A stretch of 64,000 nt of DNA from Roseiconus lacunae (lineage in GTDB: Bacteria; Planctomycetota; Planctomycetia; Pirellulales; Pirellulaceae): contig NZ_VSZO01000015.1 in the NCBI RefSeq assembly GCF_008312935.1, forward strand, positions 62,001 to 126,000, written 5' to 3'. Made by a program: the position numbers and the translations under genes. Shown here one piece after another: positions 17,167 through 26,344 of the stretch. The notes beneath the pieces were generated by a model that did not search any database, was not told the origin of the DNA, and saw nothing but the letters and a program-made list of their open reading frames with translations. Each line of letters begins with the position of its first letter. The first letter of the stretch is position 1.

Positions 17167-18603
17167 ATGTCTTTGTTTTTCAATCGCCGATCGTTACTTT
17201 CCGGCGGCTTGGGATTCGGCAGTCTAGCACTGTCGTCGATGTTGCAACGCGATGCGATGGCCGGAGCAGACAGTCATTGGACGCCGCCAGATGGATTGCC
17301 GCATTTCGCCCCAAAAGCCAAAAGTGTGATTTGGTTGTTTATGCGTGGTGGTGTCAGTCATATGGAATCGTTTGATCCTAAGCCGGCGCTCAATCAGTAC
17401 GCCGGTGATTCGATCGGCGATACACGATTCAAGCACGTGCAAGATCCTGAAAAACTGAAACGGGTTCGAGTCGTAGTCGTCAACGACGCCAACGGACAAC
17501 AACGCAACAAAATCTATCCCCTTCAAGTTGGATACAAAAGGCGAGGGCAATCGGGAATCGAGGTAAGCGATTGGTTTCCACACATTGGTTCGTGTATCGA
17601 TGACATCGCAGTCATTCGGTCGATGTACACGACTGACGACAATCATGGCGCCCAAGTTCAGTTTCACTCCGGTCGCCACATGCTTGATCCCCGTGTGCCC
17701 ACCATCGGCGCGTGGGTCAATTTTGGCTTGGGATCCTTGAACGACAATCTGCCGCAATTCATTGGGATGGGGCCTCGTTTTTTTGACAAACGCGACGGGC
17801 ACTACTTGGGGCCCGCCTACGACTGTGTCAACTTGAAGGTGGATCCGGCGAATCCGCTCGACTACGCATCGCCCCAAGGCGATGTTAGCGGTGCTGAACA
17901 GGGATTGAGTTTTGATTTGGTGCGAAAACTGAATCGCCTTGTCGCCGAACGTTATCCGGACGATCAAGAGCTTGACGCACGGATGAAGTCTTATGAGCTT
18001 GCCTTTCGAATGCAAACTGCGGTTCCCGACATCATCAATTTTGAGGGCGAAACGCAAGCGACGAAGGATCTCTATGGTTTCGATCAGAAAGAGACGCGAC
18101 CGTTCGGGGAACAGCTACTTGCCGCCAGACGATTCGCCGAACAAGGCGTTCGTTTCATTCAGATCATGCACGGCGATGGTGCGGCCGGTGCTTGGGATCA
18201 GCATTCCGGATTGAAGAAAAAACACTCGGAGCTAGCAATGCAAGTCGACCGTCCGATCGCCGGCTTGTTGAAAGATTTAAAGCAGCGAGGCATGTTGGAT
18301 GAAACTCTGGTTGTCTTTGCGACCGAATTTGGACGCACACCCGGGTCACAGGGAACCGACGGTCGAGACCACCACCCGTATGGCTTTAGCGTTTGGATGG
18401 CAGGCGGCGGAATCAAGGGAGGGCTGGCACACGGTGCGACCGATGAAATTGGTTTCCATGCGGTCGAGCATCCGCATTTTGTGACCGACGTGCACGCAAC
18501 ATTGTTGCACCAATTGGGCCTCGATTCCCACCGAATGCACGTTCCCGGCCATCAACGTCTTGAACGTGACTTTGGGAACGTGATTCAGGAAATCATTTCA
18601 TAG
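17167..18603 (+). CDS. DUF1501 family exported protein
   Basis: The 478-residue protein belongs to the DUF1501 family, which has an alkaline-phosphatase/sulfatase-like fold. It begins with [19 protein letters not shown], a twin-arginine type signal. Family motifs are [20 protein letters not shown] near 55, the histidine-rich [16 protein letters not shown] near 155, and [20 protein letters not shown] near 395. I chose the ATG at 17167 because AGGAAAG lies about 10 bases before it and the signal peptide starts there; an upstream Met at 17119 adds no likeness. It follows the cytochrome/DUF1553 gene with 175 bases between them and is probably its partner outside the cytoplasm. The substrate is unknown. 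Confidence 0.88.
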   Translation: MSLFFNRRSLLSGGLGFGSLALSSMLQRDAMAGADSHWTPPDGLPHFAPKAKSVIWLFMRGGVSHMESFDPKPALNQYAGDSIGDTRFKHVQDPEKLKRVRVVVVNDANGQQRNKIYPLQVGYKRRGQSGIEVSDWFPHIGSCIDDIAVIRSMYTTDDNHGAQVQFHSGRHMLDPRVPTIGAWVNFGLGSLNDNLPQFIGMGPRFFDKRDGHYLGPAYDCVNLKVDPANPLDYASPQGDVSGAEQGLSFDLVRKLNRLVAERYPDDQELDARMKSYELAFRMQTAVPDIINFEGETQATKDLYGFDQKETRPFGEQLLAARRFAEQGVRFIQIMHGDGAAGAWDQHSGLKKKHSELAMQVDRPIAGLLKDLKQRGMLDETLVVFATEFGRTPGSQGTDGRDHHPYGFSVWMAGGGIKGGLAHGATDEIGFHAVEHPHFVTDVHATLLHQLGLDSHRMHVPGHQRLERDFGNVIQEIIS

Positions 18604-18625
18604 TGTCGACGACAACGCCGAACGG

Positions 18626-20983
18626 CTACATCGAGAATTGGTAGCCAAACACGGCGTTAAATCCTGGGCCATCGACGCCGCTTCCGAGGACACGATAGTA
18701 TTTGTCGGTGATATTCTCGAGCGACAACGACACGTGGTGTTGGTTGCTTTCGCCGAAGCTGCGCCCGACGCGAGCATTCAAAGTGGCATAGCCTGGAGTA
18801 CCCCCGGCAATGAATCGCGCGTCACCAAGATTTGACTCGGCGTATCGATCGGCTCGATCCACCATCCATGTGAACACGTCGATGTACGCATTGCGGCACG
18901 GATCAGTCATTCGGAGTCCCAACACCCCTTGGGTCGGCGGAACGCGTGAAATGAAATCGTCGGTCGTCGTTACCTCGCCGTACGCATAGTAAAAATTTCC
19001 GTACAGTGCGAGATTGCGTTCGAGCAGGTATTCGCCGGCCAGCTCGGTGCCGTTGAGGTAGGCTTCTTGATTAGTCAAAAAGCGGGCGCCTCCGATGACT
19101 TCGCGGTTGATGAAACTATCAAAATCCGTCCAGAACTCGGTGACTTGAAGTCGCAAGCGGTCATAGTTGAATTTCAATCCCACCTCATACGTCTTGCTTT
19201 GCTCTGCTTCCACGTTCAGGTTTCCGACCAAAGGCACCGACTGGTTGTTTTGCAAGAACGTTTTGTTCGCGGTCAAGTCGTCGATCGTCGGGGCACGAAA
19301 CCCTTCATAGTATCCACCGAATAGTTTGACTTCGTCAGTCAAGTGATACCCCAGCCCCACACTCGCAATCCAATCTTGGTAGCTTCGTTCAAAGTAAGTC
19401 GGTCCGAGTGTGTCAAAATTCGGCGTGCCCGAAACATTGAGGTTTTCGTAACGAACCGACGTCGTCGCATCGAGTCGTTCGGTAAGCGGGACATACCATG
19501 ACGTGTAGACACCGACGCGATCGGCTTGGGAATCGTCCGGGTATTGCGGGTCGGTGACTGATGGTGTCGCACCGGGAAGTTCGGGATTGTCGATGCGGAC
19601 TCGTTCGGCATCGATCGATTCGTTGTAGTAGTCCATTCCGTAGGTCAGCTTCCCATAGTCGTTCAGGTTCTTGCCGAACGAAACGGTCGTGCCCCAACCC
19701 AAATCATCGAACTCGCCGATTTCGCGACGGGTGATCGTAGCGTTCGGATCATTCCCGGAGTACCGATCGACGACCGAGGCTTCTTTGGTGCGTGAGCCCG
19801 ACAAGGTGACCGAATACGAGTCGGCCAGCAACGCATCATCGGGAAGTAAACCTTCCAACCGACCGTAGATCAAATCACGTTGCTGTGGATCGAAATAGGT
19901 TGGACGCTGGGTCGGAACCGTGCCGTCGGTCGTCGGTCCCAGGACGAATGGTAAAAAGCGGTCGCTTCGTGCAAGATCGTATTGCTCGAAGTGCTGCATC
20001 GCAAACGTAAACAAGTGATTTTCAGTCAGCATCCGTTGTAGTTTGATATCTCCGGCATACTGGTTGTAATCGGTGCCGGGCTGTCGTCCGAGGTCACCGC
20101 CCCGATCAAGCTGACCGACATCGAGGTACGAAATGCCTCCGGTGATCCCCGTCGCGCCGGACCAAGTGCTAAAGCCCATCCTGGTGTACGACGATGCTTC
20201 TGCCGTGCTGTAGGTCTGGGTGAACAGCGGGCTAAAGTGGTTCCCACGCAGCGGATCGGCCGATCGAGTCACGACGTTAATCACGCCACCCAACGCATCA
20301 CTACCCCAAAGTGCCGATTCGGCTCCACGGATGATTTCGATGTGATCGATCGAACCCGGGTCGATCGTCGCGGCGTATTGGTTCGGGCCCGGCCGTAGGA
20401 TGCTGGTATTCATCCGAATGCCATCGACCAGGATCAAGATCTGTTGCCCCGTCAAACCGCGAATGAATGGTGATAGCTGGCCGTTTCCGGTTTGCTGCAG
20501 CATCACACCGACTTCGTTCTGTAACGCGCGGTACATCGTGGTCGCTTGGCGACGGTCCAATTCGTCTCGATCGATGACCGAACCCATTCGATTCGATTCG
20601 AACAAGCTTGATTCCGACCGTGCGATACTGTTCAAGCCGGTCGGATTACTCATCGAACCACCGAACATCTGTTCGCTTAGCGACTGAAATGACTCGCTAA
20701 AGGACTCGTCAAAATTGCTGTTGGGGAGCGTCGAGTCCGATGTGAGTCCTGAAGGCGCATCGAACGGAACACCGCTTTGCGGCGTTGGCGTTGCCGCTTC
20801 GGCACTGGCGTCAGCTGCTGTTGCGGGAGGACGTACCTCGATTTCGGGCAAGGTGGCGCTGTCCTGCTGGATTGCTGAGGTGAGCGAGATCGGTTGGCGA
20901 TACGGTGGCAGCGGATCACCCGCAAAGGCAACGTGGGGAATCGCCTGGCAGGCCAATAGTGCAAGAAGTGAAGTCCGTTTCAT
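18626..20983 (-). CDS. TonB-dependent outer membrane receptor
   Basis: The 785-residue protein starts with a signal peptide (MKRTSLLALLACQAIPHVAFA). A variable acidic and proline-rich stretch follows to about residue 125. The plug domain spans about 130-250, with FIRGLTGQQILILVDGIRMN and IEIIRGAESALWGSDALGGV as in siderophore, vitamin B12 and heme receptors. The remaining 500 residues are beta-strand-rich and would form the 22-strand barrel, ending in GFNAVFGYQFSM. It would bring a scarce ligand across the outer membrane using TonB energy. I cannot name the ligand; the loops and the lack of transport genes nearby give no hint. It sits convergent with the DUF1501 gene (22 bases apart) and upstream of the DUF1592 gene on the same strand. 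No Fur-like box was seen in the 250 bases before it. Confidence 0.92.
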   Translation of the reverse strand: MKRTSLLALLACQAIPHVAFAGDPLPPYRQPISLTSAIQQDSATLPEIEVRPPATAADASAEAATPTPQSGVPFDAPSGLTSDSTLPNSNFDESFSESFQSLSEQMFGGSMSNPTGLNSIARSESSLFESNRMGSVIDRDELDRRQATTMYRALQNEVGVMLQQTGNGQLSPFIRGLTGQQILILVDGIRMNTSILRPGPNQYAATIDPGSIDHIEIIRGAESALWGSDALGGVINVVTRSADPLRGNHFSPLFTQTYSTAEASSYTRMGFSTWSGATGITGGISYLDVGQLDRGGDLGRQPGTDYNQYAGDIKLQRMLTENHLFTFAMQHFEQYDLARSDRFLPFVLGPTTDGTVPTQRPTYFDPQQRDLIYGRLEGLLPDDALLADSYSVTLSGSRTKEASVVDRYSGNDPNATITRREIGEFDDLGWGTTVSFGKNLNDYGKLTYGMDYYNESIDAERVRIDNPELPGATPSVTDPQYPDDSQADRVGVYTSWYVPLTERLDATTSVRYENLNVSGTPNFDTLGPTYFERSYQDWIASVGLGYHLTDEVKLFGGYYEGFRAPTIDDLTANKTFLQNNQSVPLVGNLNVEAEQSKTYEVGLKFNYDRLRLQVTEFWTDFDSFINREVIGGARFLTNQEAYLNGTELAGEYLLERNLALYGNFYYAYGEVTTTDDFISRVPPTQGVLGLRMTDPCRNAYIDVFTWMVDRADRYAESNLGDARFIAGGTPGYATLNARVGRSFGESNQHHVSLSLENITDKYYRVLGSGVDGPGFNAVFGYQFSM

Positions 20984-21235
20984 GAGTCGTCCGGCGTCTG
21001 AGCATCGCTGTTCGCCATCGCGACTGGGCTAGGAGAAGCGTGCTTGGGGGAGTCATCATTTTGTTCGGAAGATTTGCAGGACCGTTAAAACCGAACGTCA
21101 TTCGGCCCGCAAAGTCGACCCAATCGTCTCGGCCAAAGGGGGTTCAGACACGCCAAACGGCAGAAATTTGTCCATCGGTGGCGCAATGTCCGCCATCGGC
21201 CGCATTCAGCGACCGTCAACATAGATTTTATTTTG

Positions 21236-23749
21236 CTAGCGACGAGCGAACGCGTCGCTTGTCACCACTCGCTCAATGATCTGTCGCGTCGGGTAGTCTT
21301 GGTCCTTCAAGTCGACGAGGATCTCGTCTATCGTTGCTCGATCTTCGGGTTCAATTCGGCGGCCCAGAGCGTAAGCAAGTAACTTGGTGGTGAACGCGCG
21401 AGCAAAGAATTCCTTCTGTTCAAGCAAGACGTGTTTCAGATCCGACGGCCCCTCAAATGATTCTCCGCCGGGAAGTTTGCCCGAGGTATCGATGGGGCTT
21501 CGATTTGGGTAGCGATTGCGAGCTCGACCGATCGCATCGTAGCATTCCAAGGCGAAGCCCAGTGGGTCAATTTTGCGATGACATTGGTTGCACGCATCAA
21601 GGGTGCGGTGTTTCGCGAGTAGATCGCGGATGCCTTTGGCACCGCGGACATCAGGATCGATGGCGGGGACATCGTCCGGTGGTGGAGGCGGCGGTGTGCC
21701 GAGTACATTCTCCAGCATCCACACGCCACGAACGACGGGAGACGTTTCGATGCCGTTTGCCGAGACCGTCAGAATTCCGGCCTGGCCAAGCAGGCCACCG
21801 CGTCGTGGGTCACTGAAGCGAACTTGACGGAACCGAGTGGCATTTTGAGGGGGAACCTGATCAAGCTCGCCATAGAGTCGCGCAAGATCACGATTGAGAA
21901 ACGAATAGTCGGCGCTCAACCACTCAGTCACCGGTAAGTCGTTCTCGATGGTGTGTCGCAAGAATAGTTGCGACTCACGTTTCATGTCGGTCTCTAGGTC
22001 GGACGCATAGTATTGCCAAAACTGATTCCGGTCCGGTGGCATTTCACCGAGGGAACGCAATCCGAGCCAGGCATCGACGAAACCTTCGACAAAACCATCC
22101 AAGCGATTGGAATTCAACAAGCGACGTGTTTCGCTGACTAACGTTTGATCGTCGAACGCTCCCCGGTCAGCTCTTTTTCGAAGCGACGCGTCGGGCATCG
22201 ATCCGGTCAAGAAATAGGACAATCGTTCGGCGACCGCATGAGAGGATAGCCGGTCGCTACCCGGTTCACACTCGGGATGAAAGTACAAGAACGCCGGCGA
22301 GCACAAGACGGATTTCAGGGTGTCCTTCATCGCCTCGAACTCAGGTCGGCCATGCCGGCGCCGGGTTTGGTAGATCGCTATCAGTCGGTCGAGTTCATCG
22401 TCGGTGACGGGGCGCCGAAATGCTTTGGAGGCAAACCGTTTCAATACCGACTGAAGATTGTCCTCGACAAACGTTCCGTCCGGCAACACGCTTGCCAGCG
22501 GAGTGCGAGGCCAATCTTGTTTCAAGGGACCACGAATCGAGATTTCATGGATTCGAATTTGTGGCATCTTGCCAAATTTCAGCATCGCGTTACGTCCGGC
22601 AACGATTCCCCGGCCACCACGTGCTTCTGGCGGCAACATGTCCTTGTAAATCCGGTGGAAACGGGTGTGGAGAGAACGCATGCCGTCCATTCCGTTCTCG
22701 AACGTGAATCGTGGTGTGTAACCACGGTCGAGCGGTATCTCGAAGGTGTACCACTTCAGCTCATTGTCCTCGACAACCGTTTCGGCCAGCAACGGTTGAA
22801 TCGGCTGCACGACATGTAGTTCGCCGGTTTCGATGTTTCCCGGACGAATGCCGAGTCGAAATTTTTCGTTGAGGTCGATTCTCAACCGATCGAGGTCATA
22901 AGGGCTATCGCGGTGCAAGGCCTGGGCGCGGACTCGGATTTCGTAAATTCCATCGTGAGGCACACCGTGTTCGAATGCGCGTACCGATCCATAGGCGCCC
23001 TCGGGTTTGTCAGCCAAGGGGCAATCGTAAAGACACATGTAGCGATAATTAAACGCCTTGCGGTGCGCGATCGACAACTCTTGTTGTGTCACGAAACGAT
23101 CGTCAAAGTGCCAAGATTGTTCCTCTGGCTGGCTTTCGTTTTGAAAGACCTTTTCGATGATCTGATCGGCGGCGTCCAGGTATTTCTCCAGCAAGTAACT
23201 GGACATCACCAGCGAGTCGCCGATGTTGTCGAGATGTTCGACGGTGTTATCGCGAGGAAAACCGACGGTCGGATCGAACATCGACATGTCCATTTCGAAC
23301 AGGTCGGCGATCGTCGCCAAGTACTCGCGTTTGGAAAGCCTGCGGAGAACAGTTTGACCGCCGGTCGATGTGGACATTGACCGACGTTGATGCAGTTGCT
23401 TGGTCAATGCGTCAATGACTACGCGGCGCACGTCATCGGATGGTTGTTCGGCATCTTCGGGAGGCATGTGACCGAGCGTCAACTGATCGATGATGTCTTG
23501 AGTGAGCACGAACGCATCGTCATCGATGGACTGAAGGTCGAGTGTTTCGAATTCGCGTTCGCCACCCGGATCGTTGACGCTATGACAGTTGATGCAATAC
23601 TCGCTCAAAAACGTTTCAATTGAACCGTCAGTCTCTGCTGCGTCCGATTCGGTGGCAACCGGATTCATTGCGGCGCACAATACGAACCCGAATACTGCGA
23701 ACCGGGAAAAAGCAGAGCGACATAAAGCCATTGATCGCGCCTGCATCAT
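21236..23749 (-). CDS. Secreted DUF1587/DUF1595/DUF1592/DUF1588/DUF1585 cytochrome-like protein
   Basis: The protein has 837 residues. A signal peptide covers about 1-38. A heme-binding type site CINCH lies at 52-56, followed by GHMPPEDAEQP, the usual distal-Met region. DUF1587 follows (LRRLSKREYLATIADLFEMD), then a carbohydrate-binding-like region (about 225-385), DUF1595 (LKRFASKAFRRPVTDDELD), DUF1592 (LSYFLTGSMPDASL), DUF1588 (RRGGLLGQAGILTVSANG with a second heme-type motif CNQCH), and DUF1585 at the end. This domain chain is typical of planctomycetes and is paired with DUF1552 proteins. The preceding gene overlaps it by 4 bases, so the pair is coupled. The function is unknown. Confidence 0.88.
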   Translation of the reverse strand: MMQARSMALCRSAFSRFAVFGFVLCAAMNPVATESDAAETDGSIETFLSEYCINCHSVNDPGGEREFETLDLQSIDDDAFVLTQDIIDQLTLGHMPPEDAEQPSDDVRRVVIDALTKQLHQRRSMSTSTGGQTVLRRLSKREYLATIADLFEMDMSMFDPTVGFPRDNTVEHLDNIGDSLVMSSYLLEKYLDAADQIIEKVFQNESQPEEQSWHFDDRFVTQQELSIAHRKAFNYRYMCLYDCPLADKPEGAYGSVRAFEHGVPHDGIYEIRVRAQALHRDSPYDLDRLRIDLNEKFRLGIRPGNIETGELHVVQPIQPLLAETVVEDNELKWYTFEIPLDRGYTPRFTFENGMDGMRSLHTRFHRIYKDMLPPEARGGRGIVAGRNAMLKFGKMPQIRIHEISIRGPLKQDWPRTPLASVLPDGTFVEDNLQSVLKRFASKAFRRPVTDDELDRLIAIYQTRRRHGRPEFEAMKDTLKSVLCSPAFLYFHPECEPGSDRLSSHAVAERLSYFLTGSMPDASLRKRADRGAFDDQTLVSETRRLLNSNRLDGFVEGFVDAWLGLRSLGEMPPDRNQFWQYYASDLETDMKRESQLFLRHTIENDLPVTEWLSADYSFLNRDLARLYGELDQVPPQNATRFRQVRFSDPRRGGLLGQAGILTVSANGIETSPVVRGVWMLENVLGTPPPPPPDDVPAIDPDVRGAKGIRDLLAKHRTLDACNQCHRKIDPLGFALECYDAIGRARNRYPNRSPIDTSGKLPGGESFEGPSDLKHVLLEQKEFFARAFTTKLLAYALGRRIEPEDRATIDEILVDLKDQDYPTRQIIERVVTSDAFARR

Positions 23750-25077
23750 GCGATCTCCAGACCTGTCAACGTTCCGGTACTGGTCGCAAACGCATCGGTG
23801 TGTAGTCCGAAACGGTGTAGCATCGAAAGGAAAAGATTGGTTAACGGCGGCCGGTGAGTCTCTTTCTGATCAAAGGCCAGCATCCCCCGGTGACGAAAAC
23901 CTCCTCCGGCCAGAACAACAGGTAGGTTGGAATTGGTGTGGGAATTGGCGTTTCCCATTCCACTGCCGAACAGGACGGTTGTCTGATCCAAGAGGTTTGA
24001 TTCGTCTGTTTGGAAAGATTTCAGTTTGTCGAGGAACCGCGCGAATTGTTCGACTTGATAGGCGTCGATCACTTTCAGGGCTTTGATCGCTTCTTCGCGT
24101 TGGCCGTGATGTGAAAGAGCGTGATAGCCTGAATTAAATCCGAAGTCACGGGCTTCGAAGTCGCCGCCGATCTCCAGAGTTGCAATCCTTGTCGAATCGG
24201 TTTGCAGTGCGATTGCGATTAGATCGTAGAGCATCGGCAGGTCATCGACCATGTTGGAATTGCGTGGCCGATCAAAAGGCGGCGACGGTTTTGGGACGTC
24301 GATCCACTGTTGTCGGTTACCCAAACGCTGTTCGACTTCGCGGATCGACGTGAAGTACTCGTCCAGTTTCTGCTTGTCGCGCGCATTTAATGTTTTGGCG
24401 ACCGACTTCGCATCACCACCAATCGAATCGAGGATCGACTGTTTCAAGCGGAAGCGGTCGGCGGCTTTTTGCTTATCCGACTGCTTCGTACCGACGAACA
24501 ATTTCTCGAACAGTTCACGGGGCCCTGTGATCGGCGGGACTCGTGTGCCCGCACGACTCCATGACATCTGACATCCGCCGTGGATTCCTGAGTCACTGCC
24601 GACGGTCAACGAAGCGAAACGCGTTTGTCCTCCGATCGATTCGGCGGCGAATTGATCGACCGATATGTTGCCGTCGGGCATCGTTTTCGCATCCGCGTGT
24701 TTGAGTCCGCTCAGGAACCCATGGATCGCAAAGTGTCCGCCTTTCAGTCCATGATCCAGGCCCGCGATCACCGTAAGATCGTCGCGGTACGATTCCAACG
24801 GAGCAAGCGTTTCCGACATCGGGATCGATTTCGGGTCGACGCCGCTGGTTCGCGCTGCCTGACCAATTTGCTGCGGCCAGAACGCCTCGGGATAAAAGCC
24901 CAACATATTCCCGATGCAGACCATCCGCCGTTTTTCAGTCTTGGCGTTTTCTGCTGGGCTCGCCTCGGACGCAGATGCAGATTGACGCACCGATTCCAAG
25001 GCAGGCAGCGCGACCGAGATACCGGCGGCTCGAAGGACTGACCGTCGGGAGGCTTCCAATGATTGCGAATGCGGCAT
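23746..25077 (-). CDS. DUF1552 family exported protein
   Basis: The 443-residue protein begins with a twin-arginine signal (SRRSVLRAAGISVALPAL), so it should be exported folded. The body matches DUF1552, a relative of DUF1501: MVCIGNMLGFYPEAFWP near 52, AGLDHGLKGGHFAIHGFLSG near 105, and TTVLFGSGMGNANSHTNSNL near 370, with several conserved His and Asp residues that may bind metal. It is the first gene of a two-gene operon with the DUF1592-type gene (ATGA overlap). This fixed pairing suggests the two act on the same substrate outside the cytoplasm. Confidence 0.88.
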   Translation of the reverse strand: MPHSQSLEASRRSVLRAAGISVALPALESVRQSASASEASPAENAKTEKRRMVCIGNMLGFYPEAFWPQQIGQAARTSGVDPKSIPMSETLAPLESYRDDLTVIAGLDHGLKGGHFAIHGFLSGLKHADAKTMPDGNISVDQFAAESIGGQTRFASLTVGSDSGIHGGCQMSWSRAGTRVPPITGPRELFEKLFVGTKQSDKQKAADRFRLKQSILDSIGGDAKSVAKTLNARDKQKLDEYFTSIREVEQRLGNRQQWIDVPKPSPPFDRPRNSNMVDDLPMLYDLIAIALQTDSTRIATLEIGGDFEARDFGFNSGYHALSHHGQREEAIKALKVIDAYQVEQFARFLDKLKSFQTDESNLLDQTTVLFGSGMGNANSHTNSNLPVVLAGGGFRHRGMLAFDQKETHRPPLTNLFLSMLHRFGLHTDAFATSTGTLTGLEIA

Positions 25078-25385
25078 GATCAGGCTCGCTCAGCCAGGGA
25101 ACGGAGGGGCGGGAGGGCGAATACGCGAAGTCGCCGACGGTGAAATTGGTGCATCGGGACAACCTGCGCCAGCCCCAGTTTAACATTTTCGGGCGACGAC
25201 TCGCCCGTGAAACTCCAAACCCGATTCAAGGAAGAAAGTTTCGGGAACCGTATTCACCCTCGCGACGTGTCTTTTCACCTTTGCTCTTTCACGTGGCGAG
25301 TGAACGTGACGAACCCAGTTTGGGCAATCCGTGTCAACTTTGCCGATTACCGCAGTCGTTCACCAGAGGCCAAGAGGAACGGCCG
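25078..25385. other. Divergent intergenic region
   Basis: This 308-base gap lies between the divergent DUF1552 gene and the kinase gene and must hold promoters for both. I see no clear -35/-10 pair, hairpin or conserved RNA. AGAGGAA near 25373-25379 serves as the kinase ribosome binding site. Confidence 0.5.
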
Positions 25386-26252
25386 ATGAACGAAACTTGG
25401 AAGACGCTTTCCACACCTTGGATTTTTTTGCAGAGTCACCCGATGTCAAATCGTCACGTTCAGCGAGAATTGCCCAGCCAGCTCGGAATCTGGCGTTTGG
25501 GGCAGGTCATCCATGACGGAACTGAAAACGCGGTCTTTCGGGCACAGCCGGTTGATGCGAGCGGGAGTCCACGTTGGGACTATGCCGTCAAAGTCGCAAA
25601 AACCGAAGAGGGCTGGGAAGGCATTGCCCGCTGCATGGCAGCCGCAGGATCGCTGTCTCACCCGAATTTGATCACCGTGCTTGACGGCGACATTCGCTCT
25701 CAGTTTCCTTACGTCGTGATGCCACGGATTGCCGGTGACTCAATGCAATGGAACCTGCAGCGCGGACCGCGGCGCCCGCTTCCAGTCGCGTTGTGGTTTG
25801 TCCGACAGATGTGTCAGGCATTGGAATCGATGCACGGGGCCGGTTGGGTTCACGGCGACATCAAACCATCAAATCTGATCATCGCGGCCAACGGGCACGT
25901 CACGTTACTTGACTTGGGATATTCGTTCCGGGGAACCCTGGCCGAATCGTCACCGTTTCGAGGCACGCCGGCGTACGCTTCGCCAGAGTTGTTGACTAAT
26001 CCTTCGGCGGCCAGCCATGCGAGTGACCTCTACGCGGCCGGTCGCATTTTGTGGGATTGGTTGGCCCATGTCGAAACCGATAACGAACTGCTACTCAGCC
26101 CGGTCTGTGAATTGGTCGAGCAGATGGCGGACGAGACGCCTCAGCGGCGCCCCAGTGCAACACATGTCGTTCAGGCTTTGTTGCGGCTTGAAATCGACTC
26201 TCTTGGCGAGCATATCGAGCCTTCACAAACGGAATTTCGCCGCGTCGCTTGA
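25386..26252 (+). CDS. Divergent serine/threonine protein kinase-like protein
   Basis: The 288-residue protein is a single kinase domain without a membrane segment. AVKVAK near residue 64 supplies the ATP-binding Lys. The catalytic loop reads HGDIKPSN in place of the usual HRDLKPxN, and the metal-binding motif is DLG in place of DFG. FRGTPAYASPELL marks the activation segment. The glycine-rich loop is poor (VIHDGTENAVF), and the helix C position that normally holds Glu is Cys in ARCMAAAGSLSHPN. Catalytic Asp, Asn and Lys remain, so activity is possible but uncertain. The start at 25386 has AGAGGAA close before it; a Met at residue 20 is an alternative. It lies just before a rhomboid protease gene on the same strand, 92 bases away. 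Confidence 0.85.
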   Translation: MNETWKTLSTPWIFLQSHPMSNRHVQRELPSQLGIWRLGQVIHDGTENAVFRAQPVDASGSPRWDYAVKVAKTEEGWEGIARCMAAAGSLSHPNLITVLDGDIRSQFPYVVMPRIAGDSMQWNLQRGPRRPLPVALWFVRQMCQALESMHGAGWVHGDIKPSNLIIAANGHVTLLDLGYSFRGTLAESSPFRGTPAYASPELLTNPSAASHASDLYAAGRILWDWLAHVETDNELLLSPVCELVEQMADETPQRRPSATHVVQALLRLEIDSLGEHIEPSQTEFRRVA

Positions 26253-26344
26253 TGCCCCCCATCACAGGGCTGTTGATCAATTATGCTGTAGGGGTGCGTC
26301 TGCTTAGGCGATTTCCTTCTTTGATGTACCATGTGTAGCTAACC

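Noticed and set aside
17224-18057. Open frame of 277 codons on the minus strand inside the DUF1501 gene
   Set aside because: It is antisense to conserved coding sequence with family motifs and shows no protein features of its own.
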